A stretch of DNA of 64,000 nt, from contig OY782765.1 of the NCBI GenBank assembly GCA_963678275.1, positions 3,410,001 to 3,474,000 on the forward strand, given 5' to 3'. Both the position numbers and the translations under genes were made by a program. A model generated the notes under the pieces. The model saw only the letters and a list, made by a program, of their open reading frames with translations. It made no database searches and was not told the origin of the DNA. Below are positions 26,178-35,857 of the stretch, in pieces (positions within the stretch are counted from its first letter, which is position 1; the number at the start of each line of letters is the position of its first letter). Origin of the DNA: G963677445 sp963678275. Its GTDB lineage: Bacteria > Bacteroidota > Ignavibacteria > Ignavibacteriales > Melioribacteraceae.

Positions 26178-27301
26178 TTTTTACCAAAGAAAAATTTGAG
26201 AGGTTTGTGAATTCTTTTTGCCCATTCTGATTCAGTATGTTCCGCTGATTTATCAAAGTAAATTTCCAGGTCTTTGCCCTCTTCGAATCCCTTATTTTGC
26301 AGAGCATTTATCATTTCATCAATCCCCGGCCGCAATTGTGTTTCCAGTCCCTTTCCACCATTATCAATATATATTTTGATATCCGGTTTCTTACCTTTGT
26401 ATTCCTTAACCGGTGTTACGTAATCTATATAATCAATTTTGAATGCCGGTGAGAAACATGCGGCGCCTCCAAAAACTTCCGGGTATTCCCAGGCCAGTTG
26501 AAATGCTATCATTCCTCCCGCGCTGGAGCCCCCGGTAAATGTATATTCCCTTCCCGGACGTGTCCGATATTTTTTATCAATAATCGGCTTGAGATAATCA
26601 ACAATAAACTTCATATACACTGCCGATGTATCACTTGGTATATATTCGTGCATTCGTTCTGAGGTATTATATATCCCGACAATAATCACCGGCTCTATAA
26701 TATTATTTCTTACGAGACTGTCCGCGACCTCATCAATCTGCCAGTCAGTATTCATACTCGCCGTCTTCGGATCAATGATATTCTGACCGTCATGCATATA
26801 TAAGACAGGATATTTCGCGGCTTTATCATCTTCATAACCCGGGGGCAGCCACAGAATAACGTCCCGCTTTTTCAGGAAATCATATTTTAGTTCCCTGTGA
26901 TATCTCACCTCCCCGGTTATCTGACCTTTAATTTCATATTCAAACTCATCCTTCCAATGGTTTATTTTTGTTTCAAAAACTGTATCTCTGCTGAATCTGA
27001 GGAAATAATTTTGTAGTATTTCTCCATTATCTTTAACCGCTTCAGTTTCCCAACGGCCCCTCGTAAATTTGAAAAATATGCTGTCCTCCTTTTCAAACGA
27101 AATTGTTCTTTCCCAGAAATCGCCATTTTTGCTTAAAGACACTTTACCCGGGTCCCAATTCCCAAGTTTTTCACTATTGCCTGTTACAAAAATAGTATCT
27201 GATTTAACAGGCAATGTACTCTTCACCCTGAATGTAATCTCAATATCATTATTGCAGGCGGCAGTCGCGATGGTCAGCAGAATAAAAATCAGCTTTTTCA
27301 T
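26174..27301 (-). CDS. Esterase D-type alpha/beta hydrolase lipoprotein with N-terminal CBM20-like domain
   Basis: 375-residue exported hydrolase. A lipoprotein signal covers residues 1-16 (ending TAAC). Residues about 20-115 resemble a starch-binding CBM20 domain (VTGNSEKLGNWDPGKVSL, FKFTRGRWE). The rest is an enterochelin-esterase/esterase D hydrolase: VLYMHDGQN, then the nucleophile motif GGSSAGG with Ser260, an Asp region around DIKIYIDNGG, and a likely catalytic His in AEHTESEWAKR. It may cleave ester groups from glycans or siderophores at the cell surface. It overlaps the GNAT gene by 4 bp and starts 53 bp after the Omp85 gene. Confidence 0.88.
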   Translation of the reverse strand: MKKLIFILLTIATAACNNDIEITFRVKSTLPVKSDTIFVTGNSEKLGNWDPGKVSLSKNGDFWERTISFEKEDSIFFKFTRGRWETEAVKDNGEILQNYFLRFSRDTVFETKINHWKDEFEYEIKGQITGEVRYHRELKYDFLKKRDVILWLPPGYEDDKAAKYPVLYMHDGQNIIDPKTASMNTDWQIDEVADSLVRNNIIEPVIIVGIYNTSERMHEYIPSDTSAVYMKFIVDYLKPIIDKKYRTRPGREYTFTGGSSAGGMIAFQLAWEYPEVFGGAACFSPAFKIDYIDYVTPVKEYKGKKPDIKIYIDNGGKGLETQLRPGIDEMINALQNKGFEEGKDLEIYFDKSAEHTESEWAKRIHKPLKFFFGKK

Positions 27302-27354
27302 ATTGTCACAATTAAATTCTGAAAAATGAGCTTGTCATTTAAACTATAATTTAA

Positions 27355-29121
27355 TCAAAATTCATTTATTAAACCAAAATGAATTTTTCCCTCACTGAAA
27401 GAATCACCTGCTCCCATGGCATAGCTGACTCCCATTACTCCCAGCCCTGTTTCAATATTTATACCCAGACCGTAACCGGTTTTATAAGCGCTCGATTCGG
27501 TCACACCTCTTGTATCATCAGCGCTTCTGAGGTAATAGCCATTATCTAAAAAGAGGAAAAGATATGATCTGTTTGAAAGGAGATACCTGTATTCAAGATT
27601 TGACCACAGAACACGGTTGCCTAAAAACTGTTGTTCACGGTATCCTCTCAGGGTATTTGTTCCACCCAGACGGTAAAGATCGCTTTGCTCAAAAAAGGGC
27701 GCTCTCATTTCTCTCATATAGAGGGAAAGAGCCGCAACCTGTCTTGAAAAAAACTGGTGAAAAAATTCAAAATCTATTTCAAATCGCTGAATTTTTACCT
27801 CTTTCACCGTCGATTCCGTTAAAAACTCCTCCGGACCATCAATGCTCTTGCTGCTGAACTTGTAGGTATTATTAAAAATTATCCCGCGTGTCGGCGCGTA
27901 AAAATCATCTGTGGTATTTATGTTAAGATTAAAACCTGTTGTTATGGAGGTTGAATTATATACCGAAAAAACCATATTATCTGATTCTGTTGGTATTGTG
28001 CTCTCAGATTCGAAAATAAATGACGCGGAGATATCATTGGTAGCCAGATATTCCAGATTCAAATCAACCGATCTCTGGACGTATGTTGTATCCTGCTTTC
28101 TCTGAAATAAACCTGCGCTTATATTTACAGGGTATCCCAGAACCCAGGGTTCGAGATATTTCAGTTCAAGCTCCTGCGATTCTCTTTCCAGTTTTTCCCA
28201 CTTTACAGCCGCGGCTCTGCCTGTCCCGAATAGGTTGCGAAGACTGATATTCACAAATCCTGTAAAAAATCCATCATTTTCCTCTTTGGCCGGGGGGACA
28301 TAACCTATTATTCCATCAAAATTGTTCGTCTCCTTTTCTTTCACCCTGATTTTTAATACCCCCTCCTCTTTGGAATTTACATAAAAAAGGGGCTCACTCA
28401 CCGGCTCAAAAAACCTTAGTCTGTTCAGCCTTGATGGAATCTCCAAAATTTCTTCCTGTTTATAAAGATCATCCGGCCCAATCCTCGCGGCGCGCGTAAT
28501 TACATAATCTTTTGTTTTCTCGTTTCCCTCAATTTCAATTTTTTGCACCCTGAATTTGTCAAGATTATTAACAGAAATAAAAAGATCGGCATAATATTTT
28601 TCATCCAAAGTGTCTTTACGGAAATTTACCGATTCAGTTCTGAATGTGATAAAAGGAGAACCTTTGTTTTCATAATCATTAATAATATTGCCGATTTCAG
28701 TTTCAATCTGCGCCGGGGACCACAATGAACCGGGAAGATACTGAAGCTTTTCGGCTATTGCTGTTGAATCTTCCCCGCTGATTCCGGCAAAGCTTATATC
28801 GCCTGTGATTACCTGGTAATCTTCTTTCAGCTTAACAGATATTTCAGCGTATATCGAGTCAGTCCCGACATCAATATTTATTGTGTCGATACTGGCAAAT
28901 AAATATGATTCACTTCTTAATCCATTAAGAATTCTTGCCGCGATAGAATCGGTCAGCCCTTCAAAAATATTTTGCCCATTTCTTATTTTGCTCCATTCAA
29001 GATATTTATCGGGACTGAAATTCTGAGCGCCCGAAAATGTTATTTCCTTTATTTGCTGGCAAAATAAAACAGGGGCGAAAAAATAAAGGAGAAGAACTAA
29101 TTTAATAATTTGGCGAATCAT
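27355..29121 (-). CDS. Omp85-family outer-membrane protein (POTRA plus 16-strand barrel)
   Basis: 588 residues from the ATG at 29121; a TTG directly before it is also open. A signal peptide covers about residues 1-22. POTRA domains fill residues about 23-270 (for example IKEITFSGAQNFSPDKY and FRVQKIEIEGNEKTKDYVI), followed by a D15/BamA barrel with DFYAPTRGIIFNN, the RLGGTNTLRGYREQQFLGN lid-lock-type RGY motif and a final strand ending IHFGLINEF. It is shorter than BamA and probably TamA-like or a specialised assembly or secretion factor. The start overlaps the end of the PfkB gene by 20 bp. Confidence 0.87.
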   Translation of the reverse strand: MIRQIIKLVLLLYFFAPVLFCQQIKEITFSGAQNFSPDKYLEWSKIRNGQNIFEGLTDSIAARILNGLRSESYLFASIDTINIDVGTDSIYAEISVKLKEDYQVITGDISFAGISGEDSTAIAEKLQYLPGSLWSPAQIETEIGNIINDYENKGSPFITFRTESVNFRKDTLDEKYYADLFISVNNLDKFRVQKIEIEGNEKTKDYVITRAARIGPDDLYKQEEILEIPSRLNRLRFFEPVSEPLFYVNSKEEGVLKIRVKEKETNNFDGIIGYVPPAKEENDGFFTGFVNISLRNLFGTGRAAAVKWEKLERESQELELKYLEPWVLGYPVNISAGLFQRKQDTTYVQRSVDLNLEYLATNDISASFIFESESTIPTESDNMVFSVYNSTSITTGFNLNINTTDDFYAPTRGIIFNNTYKFSSKSIDGPEEFLTESTVKEVKIQRFEIDFEFFHQFFSRQVAALSLYMREMRAPFFEQSDLYRLGGTNTLRGYREQQFLGNRVLWSNLEYRYLLSNRSYLFLFLDNGYYLRSADDTRGVTESSAYKTGYGLGINIETGLGVMGVSYAMGAGDSFSEGKIHFGLINEF

Positions 29122-30067
29122 CAATCAGTTTCATTTTTTTGCCAACCGGAGCAAGGTTGATACTATTTAAAAGGGGCTGATATTCAGCGGGAGAGACATC
29201 ACACACACTCCACTTACGGGCATTTGCCGAGCCAAGCGCGATTCCGGTTTTAAAGAAATCATCAAATACCATAGAATTCTCCAGGCCGTATATTATCCCC
29301 GCTAAAAAGGCGTCGCCGCTTCCTGTCGGGTCTTCCTCGGTTATCCCAGGGGGATCCGCCTTATAAATAAAATCAAACTTTGAGGCGTAAACTGTATCCG
29401 GACCATCTGTTACAAAAGCCAGCCTCACTCCTGATTTGTACAAATATTTAAAAAGCTCCTCATTAAAATGTTCTGAAGAAGGATTTATTCCCGCGTACCT
29501 TACCGCTTCATCCCTGTTCAAATGAATAACGGCGGGAGCCGCTTTAATACACTCTTTCAGATGCCTGCCATAAGTATCGAGGATTGTCATTTTATCGAGT
29601 GAATTGGCTAAATCTATCGCCCAGGGAAATATTTTTTCGGCAGGGCCCGAAGGAGCGCTTCCTGAAAATACCACCGCGGAAACATTTCTGACCATTTTTT
29701 CAAAACGTAGTTTGAAGTTGTCAGCTTCTTTTTCAGTTATCACACTGTCGGGCCCGAAATAGGAAGTGGGCTTACCCGCCGTTTCTAACGCGAGCAAAGC
29801 CGATCTTGTTTCATCTTTTATCCCGACGAGCACAAAATCGAGTCCTTCATCCGATATCATTTTTCTGAATATTTTACCATTATGTCCGCCGGCAAAAGTA
29901 AGTGCCTGATTTGATACGCCAAGTTTTGAAAGCTGGCGGGAAACGTTTATCCCTTTTCCCCCGGCGCTGTATTCTTCCCTAATACTCCGGTTAACAGCGC
30001 CTGAAACTATTTTCTCAAAATATAATCGCCTCTCAAGAAGAGGATTAATCGTTACTGTAAGTATCAT
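29102..30067 (-). CDS. PfkB-family sugar kinase (1-phosphofructokinase-like)
   Basis: 321-residue ATP-dependent kinase. It starts MILTVTINPLLERRL as in the 1-phosphofructokinase/tagatose-6-phosphate kinase group. Then come GGKGINVSRQLSKLG (PfkB signature 1, about residues 37-51), FSGSAPSG, and the C-terminal signature DPTGSGDAFLAGIIYG with the catalytic Asp. No PTS gene is nearby, so fructose 1-phosphate is only a guess. The start lies 6 bp after the GWxTD gene, and the end overlaps the Omp85 gene, within a tight operon. Confidence 0.87.
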   Translation of the reverse strand: MILTVTINPLLERRLYFEKIVSGAVNRSIREEYSAGGKGINVSRQLSKLGVSNQALTFAGGHNGKIFRKMISDEGLDFVLVGIKDETRSALLALETAGKPTSYFGPDSVITEKEADNFKLRFEKMVRNVSAVVFSGSAPSGPAEKIFPWAIDLANSLDKMTILDTYGRHLKECIKAAPAVIHLNRDEAVRYAGINPSSEHFNEELFKYLYKSGVRLAFVTDGPDTVYASKFDFIYKADPPGITEEDPTGSGDAFLAGIIYGLENSMVFDDFFKTGIALGSANARKWSVCDVSPAEYQPLLNSINLAPVGKKMKLIDDSPNY

Positions 30068-30073
30068 AGTATT

Positions 30074-31348
30074 TTAATATCTGTATCTGTACCAGTCGCC
30101 ATAAACCGGCTGCGCGAGACGATAATCCCCAAACCCGGTCTGGTCGACAAAAATAAACCGTTTATTTATTTCATAGTAATCCCAAATTTCGTAAGGTTTT
30201 GAATTATAGTCAAATGGATGACGGTCTACCTGGTTTGGAGGACCCAGGGTAACATATATCATTCCCATATCTGTCTTCCAGCCCTCTTTATAATTGGTGA
30301 ACTTTTCATTCGCGTAGGCTATCCTGCGGTAATATTCAAGCATGACCTCATTTTCTTCAGTATTCGGTGAAGGGTCCTTCTGGTTCCAGTAAGCCAGATA
30401 TCTTTTTAGCTGATCATCAAAATTTTCACCTTCCTGAATAAACTCTATTTCGTTTGAATTCGCTATATACTCCATTTGGGAAATAGCCGAGGTAAGATTA
30501 GTGATCGAATTGGGAAATCCGAAAATTTTTGAACGGAATTTCTTTACCACATTCTTTATCAGCTCTCCTTTTTCACTTTCCACATTGATCATCAACTTGA
30601 AATTGCCAAGCGCTATTTTTTCATTGTTAATATGATGATGAACAATATTTGTTCCCTCTTTGATATCTTCCGAAACAATCTGGGAATAAATTTGTTCATC
30701 CTCCTCATCCATTACCTGGTATTCAAGAAAAACACTTCTGTCTTTATCACTGTATAATTCATAAAAGAAAGAAATTTTTTCATCTTTATTTGTAATTATG
30801 TTGGAAACATGAGGCACAATTTTTTCACCGCTTGCGTCCTTCAGAAACTTGGATACAAGAACAATATCGCTTAAATCAACCGAATCAACAAACACCGGTA
30901 CATTCGCGACCGCGCTGATCGTAACATTCTTTTTTGAATCGGAATCTTCAATTATACACCGTAATTTGTATTTTCCGGGATTAAGGTTTGTTGTGCGGTA
31001 ACTGATATTATAGCTGCTCTTTGAAGTTGTGGTGTTATAATTTTCAACAAATACCTTTTCATTCCAGGTTGTTTCAAATTTTATTTCTTCCTCATCATCA
31101 TCATAATAAGAAAGAGTAACTGAATACCCCCCCTTATAGCCTTTACTATCTTTAGTAAACTGTATGCTCGAATAAGGGACTTTAAGAAATACATCCACTT
31201 TTGTTTTTCCTTCAAAAGCGCTTTTATAGTTCGCTACATCAATATATACAGTTGGCACAAGCGCGTAAGGATTATTATGTCCCGTGTTTTCCACCTGCGC
31301 CCACAATCCTGCCGATAATAAAACCAGCGAAATTACAATTGCTCTCAT
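30074..31348 (-). CDS. GWxTD domain-containing secreted protein
   Basis: 424 residues. A signal peptide covers about residues 1-17 (ending GLWAQ). The C-terminal part carries the defining block: YKEGWKTDMGMIYVTLGPPN, then YEIWDYYE and a final FGDYRLAQPVYG. The N-terminal two thirds are beta-rich (bacterial Ig-like strands such as NLNPGKYKLRCIIED). GWxTD proteins are typical of Bacteroidota, Ignavibacteria and related phyla; their function is not established. The gene sits 15 bp after rimO and 6 bp before the PfkB kinase. The ATG has GAGG about 12 bases upstream. Confidence 0.9.
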   Translation of the reverse strand: MRAIVISLVLLSAGLWAQVENTGHNNPYALVPTVYIDVANYKSAFEGKTKVDVFLKVPYSSIQFTKDSKGYKGGYSVTLSYYDDDEEEIKFETTWNEKVFVENYNTTTSKSSYNISYRTTNLNPGKYKLRCIIEDSDSKKNVTISAVANVPVFVDSVDLSDIVLVSKFLKDASGEKIVPHVSNIITNKDEKISFFYELYSDKDRSVFLEYQVMDEEDEQIYSQIVSEDIKEGTNIVHHHINNEKIALGNFKLMINVESEKGELIKNVVKKFRSKIFGFPNSITNLTSAISQMEYIANSNEIEFIQEGENFDDQLKRYLAYWNQKDPSPNTEENEVMLEYYRRIAYANEKFTNYKEGWKTDMGMIYVTLGPPNQVDRHPFDYNSKPYEIWDYYEINKRFIFVDQTGFGDYRLAQPVYGDWYRYRY

Positions 31349-31363
31349 GGCTGCTAACCTCTA

Positions 31364-32665
31364 TTAATAATTCTTAAATTTACCAAATAAATCATATTCC
31401 CCGCAATCAGTAACTTCGACCATATAAAATTCTCCGGTTTTCAGATTCGCGGGGCCTTTATTTATAATAATTTCACCATCTACTTCGGGGGCGTCTCTTT
31501 CCGATCTTCCCACGTAATATTCTTCATATTCCTCATCGATAATCACCTTTATTTCGCGCCCGGTAAGTTCTTCATTTTTTCTGTAAGATATCTCCTGCTG
31601 AACCTGCATCAGGTTATCTCTGCGCTTCTCTTTAACTTCCTGCGGCACAGGATCACCCAGAATATATGCCGGTGTGGATTCCTCTACTGAATATGTGAAT
31701 ACGCCGAGACGCTCAAAACCGATTTCCTTTACAAACTCAATGAGCTCGTCAAAATCTTCTTCGGTTTCTCCCGGGTAACCTGTAATGAAAGTTGTTCTGA
31801 GCGTCAGCTCCGGAATTCTTCTCCTTAGTTCATGGAGCAGTTCCCTGGTGCGGCGGGAGGTGATTCCACGTCTCATCGATTTCAGCATTTTATCCGATAT
31901 ATGCTGCAATGGTATATCAATATATTTGCATATTTTCGGATTTTCCGCGATCTCAGTTATAATATCGTCGGGAAAGTGTGAAGGATAAGCATACATAAGT
32001 CTTATCCATTCAATTTTTTTGATTTCAGAAAGTTTCCTCAATAACTCAGCAAGATTCCTTCTGCCATAAATATCCCTGCCATAATCTGTAGTATCCTGAC
32101 CAATAATGATCAGTTCCTTTACACCTTTTTCGGCCAGACTCTCGGCTTCCTTCAGAAGGCTCTCCATATCCCTGGAGGCATGTTTTCCCCGCATAAGAGG
32201 TATAGAACAAAATGAACAGGGATTATCACAACCCTCCGATATTTTCAGATACGCGAAATGTGACGGAGTGCTCAGTTTTCTTTCACCCAGCAGTTCTTTC
32301 CTTAAATCACCGCCCAGTTCTTTTACAATCTCTTCATATTTTTCCACTCCGAAAAATGAATCAACTTCGGGCAATTCCTCTCTTAATTCCTTTTCATATC
32401 TTTCCGACAGACATCCCGCTACTATTACTTTCCTGAGTTTACCGGAATTTTTTAACTCAATAGCGTTTAATACTGTATTAACAGATTCTTCCCGGGCCTC
32501 TTCAATAAATCCGCAGGTATTAATTATTACCGTATCGGCCTCTTCGGGATTATCAACCATTTCAAATTTATTCACCTGAAGCTGTTCTGCCAGTCTTTCT
32601 GAATCAACCGTATTTTTTGAGCAGCCTAAAGTAAGTATTCCAATTTTGTTGCTATTCTTATTCAT
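31364..32665 (-). CDS. rimO: Ribosomal protein S12 methylthiotransferase
   Basis: Radical-SAM enzyme that methylthiolates the conserved Asp of ribosomal protein S12. 433 residues. The N-terminal MTTase domain has GILTLGCSKNTVDSERL and INTCGFI plus AGCLSERY, supplying the three Cys of the auxiliary cluster. The radical-SAM motif is EGCDNPCSFCSIP, and a TRAM domain closes the protein (GREIKVIIDEEYEEYYVGR). GCSKNxVDSE distinguishes RimO from MiaB. GGAG lies just upstream of the ATG. It is the first gene of a probable six-gene operon. Confidence 0.95.
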   Translation of the reverse strand: MNKNSNKIGILTLGCSKNTVDSERLAEQLQVNKFEMVDNPEEADTVIINTCGFIEEAREESVNTVLNAIELKNSGKLRKVIVAGCLSERYEKELREELPEVDSFFGVEKYEEIVKELGGDLRKELLGERKLSTPSHFAYLKISEGCDNPCSFCSIPLMRGKHASRDMESLLKEAESLAEKGVKELIIIGQDTTDYGRDIYGRRNLAELLRKLSEIKKIEWIRLMYAYPSHFPDDIITEIAENPKICKYIDIPLQHISDKMLKSMRRGITSRRTRELLHELRRRIPELTLRTTFITGYPGETEEDFDELIEFVKEIGFERLGVFTYSVEESTPAYILGDPVPQEVKEKRRDNLMQVQQEISYRKNEELTGREIKVIIDEEYEEYYVGRSERDAPEVDGEIIINKGPANLKTGEFYMVEVTDCGEYDLFGKFKNY

Positions 32666-32928
32666 TATTCTCCCGTGAACGTTTTTTTATTAAACGCTCT
32701 GCTTCACTTTTGGTTCCATGATTTGGCCTGCTGACATTGGATAATATAAACATTATTATACTTCAATACTATACAAATAAAAGACAGTTACCAATTTTTG
32801 CTCTTCTTTTTAGACGTTTAGCAAAGCATTCCGTTTTCTAATAATTTTTTATATTGATATCTTTCGATATATATTGACAGTCATCGATATTGTTATTAAC
32901 TTTAGAGGCAATATTATCAGGAAAAGAT

Positions 32929-33897
32929 ATGAATTATAATAAGACACTTAAGATGATAAAAGCTCTCGCTGATGATTCAAGGCTCAAAATATTAAACTCC
33001 CTCAACTTAAAAGAAAGTTACGCGGAAGAACTGGCGGATAAATTAAACTTATCGCAGTCAACTGTTTCTTTTCACTTAAAAAAACTGGATGACGCCGGTT
33101 TCCTCGATAAATCAAAAGAGCAGTATTATACCATCTATCGCTTAAAGGATAATCTGCTTCAAATGACCCTGGCCGATCTGATAAATACCGAAATACCTGA
33201 CAGGGACAATCAGGATATGAGAATCAGAAAATACAGAGAAAAGATTTTCAGGACTTTTTTTTCGGATGGCAGACTTGAAAAGCTTCCCGCCCAGCTCAAA
33301 AAGAAACTTGTAATTCTCGAATTTTTTGCCGCGCGGTTTCGCCGTGGTAAAGAATATGAAGAAAAACAAGTCGATGACCGGATTAAAGAATTTCATGATG
33401 ATTATTGCACTATCAGGCGTTATATGATTGATACGGGAATAATGGCGCGCAAGAATGGTAAATACAGGCTGGCCGATAATTATATCGCGGCTGAGTATAT
33501 ACCTGATAAAACAGCCCTCATGAAGCTCACACAAAAACCAATAATTCAACGGGAAAATATCTCCGTTAAATTGCCTGAAAATGAGGCGGGAATTTTTGCT
33601 ATCAGGAATATACATAACCAAAAACAATTTATCGGCGGCAGTGTAAACCTGAGAGCGGCATTTAACAGATATTTCTCCGAACTTAAATTCGGCTCTTTTC
33701 ATATCAAAACGCTTCAGAATGACTGGAACAGACTTGGCAGCCACTCGTTTAATTTCCTGGTCCTGCAATCGATTGATATGGAAAATATTCCGCAAAAGGA
33801 AAGAAGAAAATTTATCGCTGAACAAACAAAAACATTCATAACCGGAATGGAAACTGAACATGATAAAATATATAATTTCGAAGAGAATAAGATATGA
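32929..33897 (+). CDS. ArsR-type HTH regulator fused to DUF2087 and a GIY-YIG-like domain
   Basis: 322 residues from the ATG at 32929 (AGGAAAAG upstream); an earlier in-frame start has no site. Residues about 1-75 are a winged helix of ArsR type (ADDSRLKILNSL, LSQSTVSFHLKKLDDAGFL). Residues about 90-185 resemble DUF2087 (LPAQLKKKLVILEFFAARF, then YMIDTGIMARKNGKYRL). Residues about 215-285 look like a GIY-YIG fold: AGIFAIRNIHNQKQFIGGS, followed by a helix with Arg. No metal-binding Cys set of classic ArsR sensors is seen. The stop overlaps the creatininase-family start by 4 bp (ATGA). Probably a regulator, with the C-terminal fold as sensor or nuclease. Confidence 0.82.
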   Translation: MNYNKTLKMIKALADDSRLKILNSLNLKESYAEELADKLNLSQSTVSFHLKKLDDAGFLDKSKEQYYTIYRLKDNLLQMTLADLINTEIPDRDNQDMRIRKYREKIFRTFFSDGRLEKLPAQLKKKLVILEFFAARFRRGKEYEEKQVDDRIKEFHDDYCTIRRYMIDTGIMARKNGKYRLADNYIAAEYIPDKTALMKLTQKPIIQRENISVKLPENEAGIFAIRNIHNQKQFIGGSVNLRAAFNRYFSELKFGSFHIKTLQNDWNRLGSHSFNFLVLQSIDMENIPQKERRKFIAEQTKTFITGMETEHDKIYNFEENKI

Positions 33898-34655
33898 AAA
33901 CTAACGGGTCACTTTCTAAAATGAACTATGCTGAATTAAAGGATAAACCAGTAAACACCGTTATTCTTCCCTGGGGAGCTACTGAAGCGCATAATTACCA
34001 TCTGCCTTATGGAACGGATAACTACCAGACGGAATATATAGCGTTGGCGGCCGCGGAAAAAGCGAATAAACAGGGAGCTTCCGCTATTGTTCTGCCTGTT
34101 ATTCCTATTGGTGTAAATACCGGTCAGATGGATATTCCGTTTTGTATAAACATCTATCCCTCAACTCAATTAGCATTACTGGATAATATTATTGACTCGA
34201 TGCAAGCCGCAAATATTAAAAATTTTATCATACTTAATGGTCACGGGGGCAATGAATTTAAGCCGGCAATCAGGGAGCTGCAGGTTAAATATAACTCTGT
34301 GCTCATTGGTTTGATAAACTGGTATAAAATGACTAATAACAGCAATTGGTTTGAGGAGCCGGGAGATCACGCCGGTGAGATGGAAACATCTAATATGATG
34401 TATATTTTCCCTGAACTTGTTTCAAATATCAAAAAGGCAGGCGATGGTAAAGAAACTATTAACAGAATCGCAGGTTTTAGAGATGGCACAGCGTGGATGC
34501 CCAGGCCCTGGACAAAAGTCAGCGCTGATACCGGAATAGGCAACCCTGTAAAAGCAACTGCCGTGAAAGGAGAAAAATTCCTCGACTTTATTACAAATAA
34601 AATTGCCGGCTTTCTTCTGGATATTGATCAAATCGACAGGGATAATCTATACTGA
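33894..34655 (+). CDS. Creatininase-family metal-dependent amidohydrolase
   Basis: 253 residues. Family metal ligands are all visible: WGATEAHNYHLPYGTD (Glu, His, Asp), NGHGGN and GDHAGEMETS. Creatininase-family members hydrolyse cyclic or acyclic amides such as creatinine, or formamidopyrimidines in flavin and deazaflavin biosynthesis, and MftE cuts a peptide. Substrate here is unknown, and no neighbouring pathway gene helps. Translation is coupled to the ArsR-DUF2087-GIY-YIG gene by a 4-bp overlap, so that protein may regulate or process the same metabolite. Confidence 0.88.
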   Translation: MKTNGSLSKMNYAELKDKPVNTVILPWGATEAHNYHLPYGTDNYQTEYIALAAAEKANKQGASAIVLPVIPIGVNTGQMDIPFCINIYPSTQLALLDNIIDSMQAANIKNFIILNGHGGNEFKPAIRELQVKYNSVLIGLINWYKMTNNSNWFEEPGDHAGEMETSNMMYIFPELVSNIKKAGDGKETINRIAGFRDGTAWMPRPWTKVSADTGIGNPVKATAVKGEKFLDFITNKIAGFLLDIDQIDRDNLY

Positions 34656-34994
34656 TTTCCAGGTTTAAAAGGCTAATAAATCAAGATTCAGAATTCCTGA
34701 TCCCGTCAATAAAAAACAATAGCTTAAATGGATTCATTCGTAAAATATAATCGCGGGATTGAAGTCTGGAAAAAAGTCCCGCCAGGGATCCACGGGCAGG
34801 CTGTTGCAGGGAAGAAAAAAAATATTGAATGAGATATTTGAATATTTTGGTTCTATGTGAAATATAGTGGGTAATTGAATTTGAGCCAGTGACAAACCAA
34901 TTCGATCACTGAAAAAATTTTCTTTATTTCAAATACTTCTCGCTCTTTATTGTTAATATATCGGCATTGTACTATTTTTAAAATGATGCAGTTC

Positions 34995-35165
34995 AAGCGC
35001 CATTTTATGCATCTCCTACAGAGATGTTTTTCAAATTATCTATAATATGCTACCCCAGAGGGACTAACGCATTACTGGAACCTCTACAAGGTTCTTTTTA
35101 CCTCATTTGCCTTGTAGAGGCAATGATTAGTGCGGAACGTCCCAATGGGGTAGAATGTCGTTAAT
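34995..35165. repeat. Long degenerate palindrome, uninterrupted relative of the intron target
   Basis: The core CCTCTACAAGG (35081-35091) pairs with CCTTGTAGAGG (35110-35120). Outward, TACCCCAGAGGGAC (left) and GTCCCAATGGGGTA (right) continue the symmetry. A CATCTCCTACAGAGATG hairpin lies near 35010. The same words, minus the outer left arm, flank the group II intron at 53984-54110. Confidence 0.8.
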
Positions 35166-35796
35166 AAAGCAAGACAAAATCCTTGTAGAGGATTCACAAA
35201 CCATCTCCGGATAACCAAATACTTTAAGACCTCCCATGCGAAATTCAGGTCGATCGAATATAATATTTATAGTACATCATTCATAAGCGCTGTCAGGCAA
35301 ACCATATTTTGGCGCTTGTATAACTCTGTTCAGTTACGTCCCTTTAATAGTCGGTTGTCTATTCATTACCCACTGGTTTTCATATAGAATCGAAATACTG
35401 TTTATATTGAGAGCTTGGGATATGATAATTCGCGATAAACTTCCGCGATTTCATTTTGCGAGGAATAAGGAGTTCTTAGATTGAGGTTCTTCTAAGCTTT
35501 TTTTTGCGGGATTTTGTGCTTTGGTGATTTAGTGGCGTTTTCCCCTTCCTGAACCGCGAAATCATAGAAATCTCCAATAAAATTTGCCTGTTAAATCGTT
35601 CATCGTTTTTTATTTATTAAAAATTGATATCCTTCCATTTTCCCGAAATATAACCGCTTAAGAAAAAAATACAAACAGGCGGAGTCAGAGTAACGATGTT
35701 TTTGTCTGCCTGTTTTCACCGGCAGGCAACTTAAAATTCTCGTTATCCCAAAACATACCCCCTTGAAAAATATAAAACTCATTTTCTATCTCTTTA

Positions 35797-35827
35797 AAAT
35801 AAAAACGGCATGCCGAAGCATGCCGTT
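35797..35827 (-). terminator. Rho-independent terminator of the giant T9SS gene
   Basis: AACGGCATGC (35804-35813), loop CGAA, GCATGCCGTT (35818-35827). Read on the minus strand it is followed by TTTTTATTT. It lies 30 bp after the stop codon. Confidence 0.92.
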
Positions 35828-35857
35828 CTGAAAATTTATATTACAGGTTCGATGAAA

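Larger units (their letters stand above)
34656..35857. repeat. Non-coding spacer with palindromes and mosaic fragments
   Basis: No gene. It holds a GTCCCGCCAGGGATCC palindrome near 34783, the long degenerate palindrome at 34995-35165, and an AATCCTTGTAGAGGATT hairpin near 35180. GCGGGATTTTGTG/GATTTAGTGGCG and TGAACCGCGAAATC modules near 35505-35580 are shared with 6210-6260, 47170-47210 and 54345-54390. The end holds the terminator of the minus-strand giant gene. Confidence 0.7.

Noticed and set aside
32870..32905. TTGACA-N17-TAACTT promoter and partial dyad before the ArsR-DUF2087 gene
   Set aside because: The spacing fits a promoter, but the -10 is weak and the dyad is not symmetrical enough to call an operator.
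33142..33861. 239-codon frame antisense to the ArsR-DUF2087 gene
   Set aside because: The sense frame carries clear domains; the antisense one has none.
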